From the NCBI GenBank assembly GCA_024692105.1, contig JAILMZ010000062.1:1-7311 (forward strand): 7,311 nucleotides of DNA, written 5' to 3'. This document shows positions 6,172 through 7,311 of this stretch, piece by piece. The position numbers and the translations under genes were made by a program. The DNA is from Saccharofermentans sp. GTDB lineage: Bacteria > Bacillota_A > Clostridia > Saccharofermentanales > Saccharofermentanaceae. The notes below the pieces were generated by a model. That model did no database searches. It was not told where the DNA came from and was given only the letters and a program-made list of their open reading frames with translations. The first letter of the stretch is position 1; each line of letters begins with the position of its first letter.

Positions 6172-7260
6172 TTATTCGCCGAGCTGGGGCTGGCCGTGTT
6201 CGAACAGGGCAAGGTTGATCGTCATCATGTCGTAGACTTCGTTGTCGATAAAATACTGAACGATAAGGTCGAACTTGTCTGATGGCGAGAACGCATATCC
6301 TGCCCGTCCGATGAAGTCCTTGGTCTCGTCGACGTTGAGCTTCAGTGCGAGCGCGAAAGCCACCGCGGTATTCTTCCTGGGCTTGTAGTCCTTGTTGGTT
6401 CTTATTTTCGAGAACAGCTTACGGTCAACGTTCGCGCGTTTATACACCTCGACATCGGTGTAGCCCTTCTCATCGATCAGGCGCAGAAGGCTGACGGACC
6501 AGGTCTCGGACACGTTCTTGATGACGTCGTCGAGGGAACGCTTCTGCGATACCTTTGCTGCTGCCATAGCCGATGCAGGTGCGGCACATTCGTCCATGCG
6601 GAGTATGCCCCGTCCCGGGACAGAAAATCTTCTCCGGGGCTTTCTCAAGTATCTGTCTTCGCACGATTCCTCAGAGATCTCTTCCGGCGCCGCCCCGAGA
6701 GGCATTCCGTACTCGCATTCGAACTGTTCTTCCACATAACGTTCGTCGATGAGCTCGTCGATGTCCCGGAAGATCTTGCCGGACAGTTCGAACGACTCGC
6801 CGTCAAAGACGACCAGCATTATGTCCAGCTCGTGCTCCGTCAGGAAAGCGCTGAAGGCCGACGTCGCGATGAGCAGCGCCTCTGTCTTGGGGAAGCCGTA
6901 TGCACCTGTCGCGATGAGCGGGAAAGCGATGCTCTCTATATCGAGCTCGGCCGCTTTTGCAAGGCAGTTCTCGTAGCAGCATCTGACGGTATCCGCCTCG
7001 CCGTGACCGCCGCCTTGCCAGGAGGGACCGACCGTGTGGAATATATATGTTGCATCAAGATCGAAAGCAGGTGTTACCGCCACCATGCCCTCACCTATAG
7101 CACCTATCTTCCTGCGCGCTTCGAGCAGTCTGTCTTCGCCTGCCGCCCTGTAGATCGCGGCATCAGTCCCGGCCATGTATACCGGCTCGGGATTGGCAGT
7201 ATTGACTATGGCGTCTGCCTTGATCTTTGTTATGTCATTGCGGATTATCTTAAAAGGCAT
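6172..7260 (-). CDS. Macro domain protein with C-terminal XRE-like domain, paralogue B
   Basis: Protein of 362 residues with the same plan as paralogue A. The macro domain (about 3-165) has IVNTANP (18-24), AGTDAAIYRAAG with Asp33, HTVGPSWQGG (75-84) and PLIATGAYGFPK (114-125). A divergent linker (166-239) leads to the XRE-like C-terminal domain (240-362). By direct comparison the C-terminal 123 residues differ from A at 5 positions and the macro domains at roughly 26 of 165; the linkers barely align. The likely role is ADP-ribose-type ligand sensing coupled to DNA or protein binding, inferred from domains only. The ATG at 7260 has no Shine-Dalgarno sequence. A possible upstream coding frame ends in TGA only nine bases before, so translational coupling is plausible. 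The small membrane protein gene lies downstream on the same strand, joined by the shared flank. Confidence 0.9.
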   Translation of the reverse strand: MPFKIIRNDITKIKADAIVNTANPEPVYMAGTDAAIYRAAGEDRLLEARRKIGAIGEGMVAVTPAFDLDATYIFHTVGPSWQGGGHGEADTVRCCYENCLAKAAELDIESIAFPLIATGAYGFPKTEALLIATSAFSAFLTEHELDIMLVVFDGESFELSGKIFRDIDELIDERYVEEQFECEYGMPLGAAPEEISEESCEDRYLRKPRRRFSVPGRGILRMDECAAPASAMAAAKVSQKRSLDDVIKNVSETWSVSLLRLIDEKGYTDVEVYKRANVDRKLFSKIRTNKDYKPRKNTAVAFALALKLNVDETKDFIGRAGYAFSPSDKFDLIVQYFIDNEVYDMMTINLALFEHGQPQLGE

Positions 7261-7269
7261 ATGTATCGA

Positions 7270-7311
7270 TCAGTATGAATTCATCTCTTTGAATATGGCA
7301 TTGATCTCACC
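7270..7311 (-). CDS. Possible 3' end of an upstream gene (truncated by window edge)
   Basis: On the minus strand the frame entering the window reads GEINAIFKEMNSY and then TGA (7272-7270), nine bases before the macro B ATG. The peptide looks like a helical protein C-terminus and the spacing fits an operon. Only 13 codons are visible, so it may be chance, and no family can be named. Confidence 0.35.
   Translation of the reverse strand, partial: GEINAIFKEMNSY

Noticed and set aside
2394..7260. Insertion sequence or transposon bounded by the repeats
   Set aside because: The repeats are direct copies carrying macro genes, with no transposase, terminal inverted repeats or target-site duplication.
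6832..7278. 148-codon plus-strand open frame opposite macro-HTH B
   Set aside because: Antisense shadow of the macro domain, like the one opposite paralogue A.

Overview
The window looks like chromosomal DNA of a low-GC-lineage Gram-positive bacterium, most likely a gut or rumen type Clostridia (Oscillospiraceae/Lachnospiraceae-like). The base composition is nevertheless moderate, about half G+C by eye. The clues are a Bacillus-type (Fe-S) PurF C-terminus, a DUF362 double-ferredoxin protein, macro domains fused to an XRE-like C-terminal domain, and a zinc-ribbon/membrane-anchor/surface-domain protein with a Thr-Pro-rich linker. The taxon is an inference from family knowledge.

Layout. Positions 1-357 (+) are the 3' end of purF. 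Positions 358-503 carry no annotated gene, but purF's frame reopens there with protein-like sequence that may be a decayed remnant. Next comes a minus-strand block, read right to left. Macro-HTH protein A (2491-3588) is followed by a 43-nt leader element, a short von Willebrand A (vWA) protein with an intact MIDAS (1708-2382), a terminator-like hairpin, and a DUF362 ferredoxin protein (504-1625). A divergent intergenic region (3589-3767) with AT-rich promoter-like sequence and a perfect inverted repeat separates macro A from a plus-strand gene (3768-5528). That gene encodes a cytoplasmic zinc ribbon, one membrane helix, an extracellular discoidin-like domain and a further beta-rich domain. It converges, with a shared hairpin over both stop codons, on a small minus-strand single-pass membrane protein (5540-6067). 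Upstream of that lies a second copy of the same 43-nt element and macro-HTH protein B (6172-7260). The last 42 bases look like the 3' end of one more minus-strand gene that ends just before macro B.

The main theme is a duplication. Macro A and macro B are paralogues whose C-terminal 123 residues differ at only 5 positions, and their linkers have diverged. The copies also share 97 nt of 3' flank with no length change. The distal 43 nt are identical and lie directly in front of two unrelated genes (vWA and the small membrane protein). The flank therefore looks like a duplicated promoter/leader rather than passive sequence.

No function can be proved from sequence. A reasonable hypothesis is a nucleotide/ADP-ribose-sensing regulatory or stress module, in which two macro-HTH sensors are each paired, through the same leader, with a different partner. 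No RNA genes, CRISPR arrays, transposases or integrases were seen.
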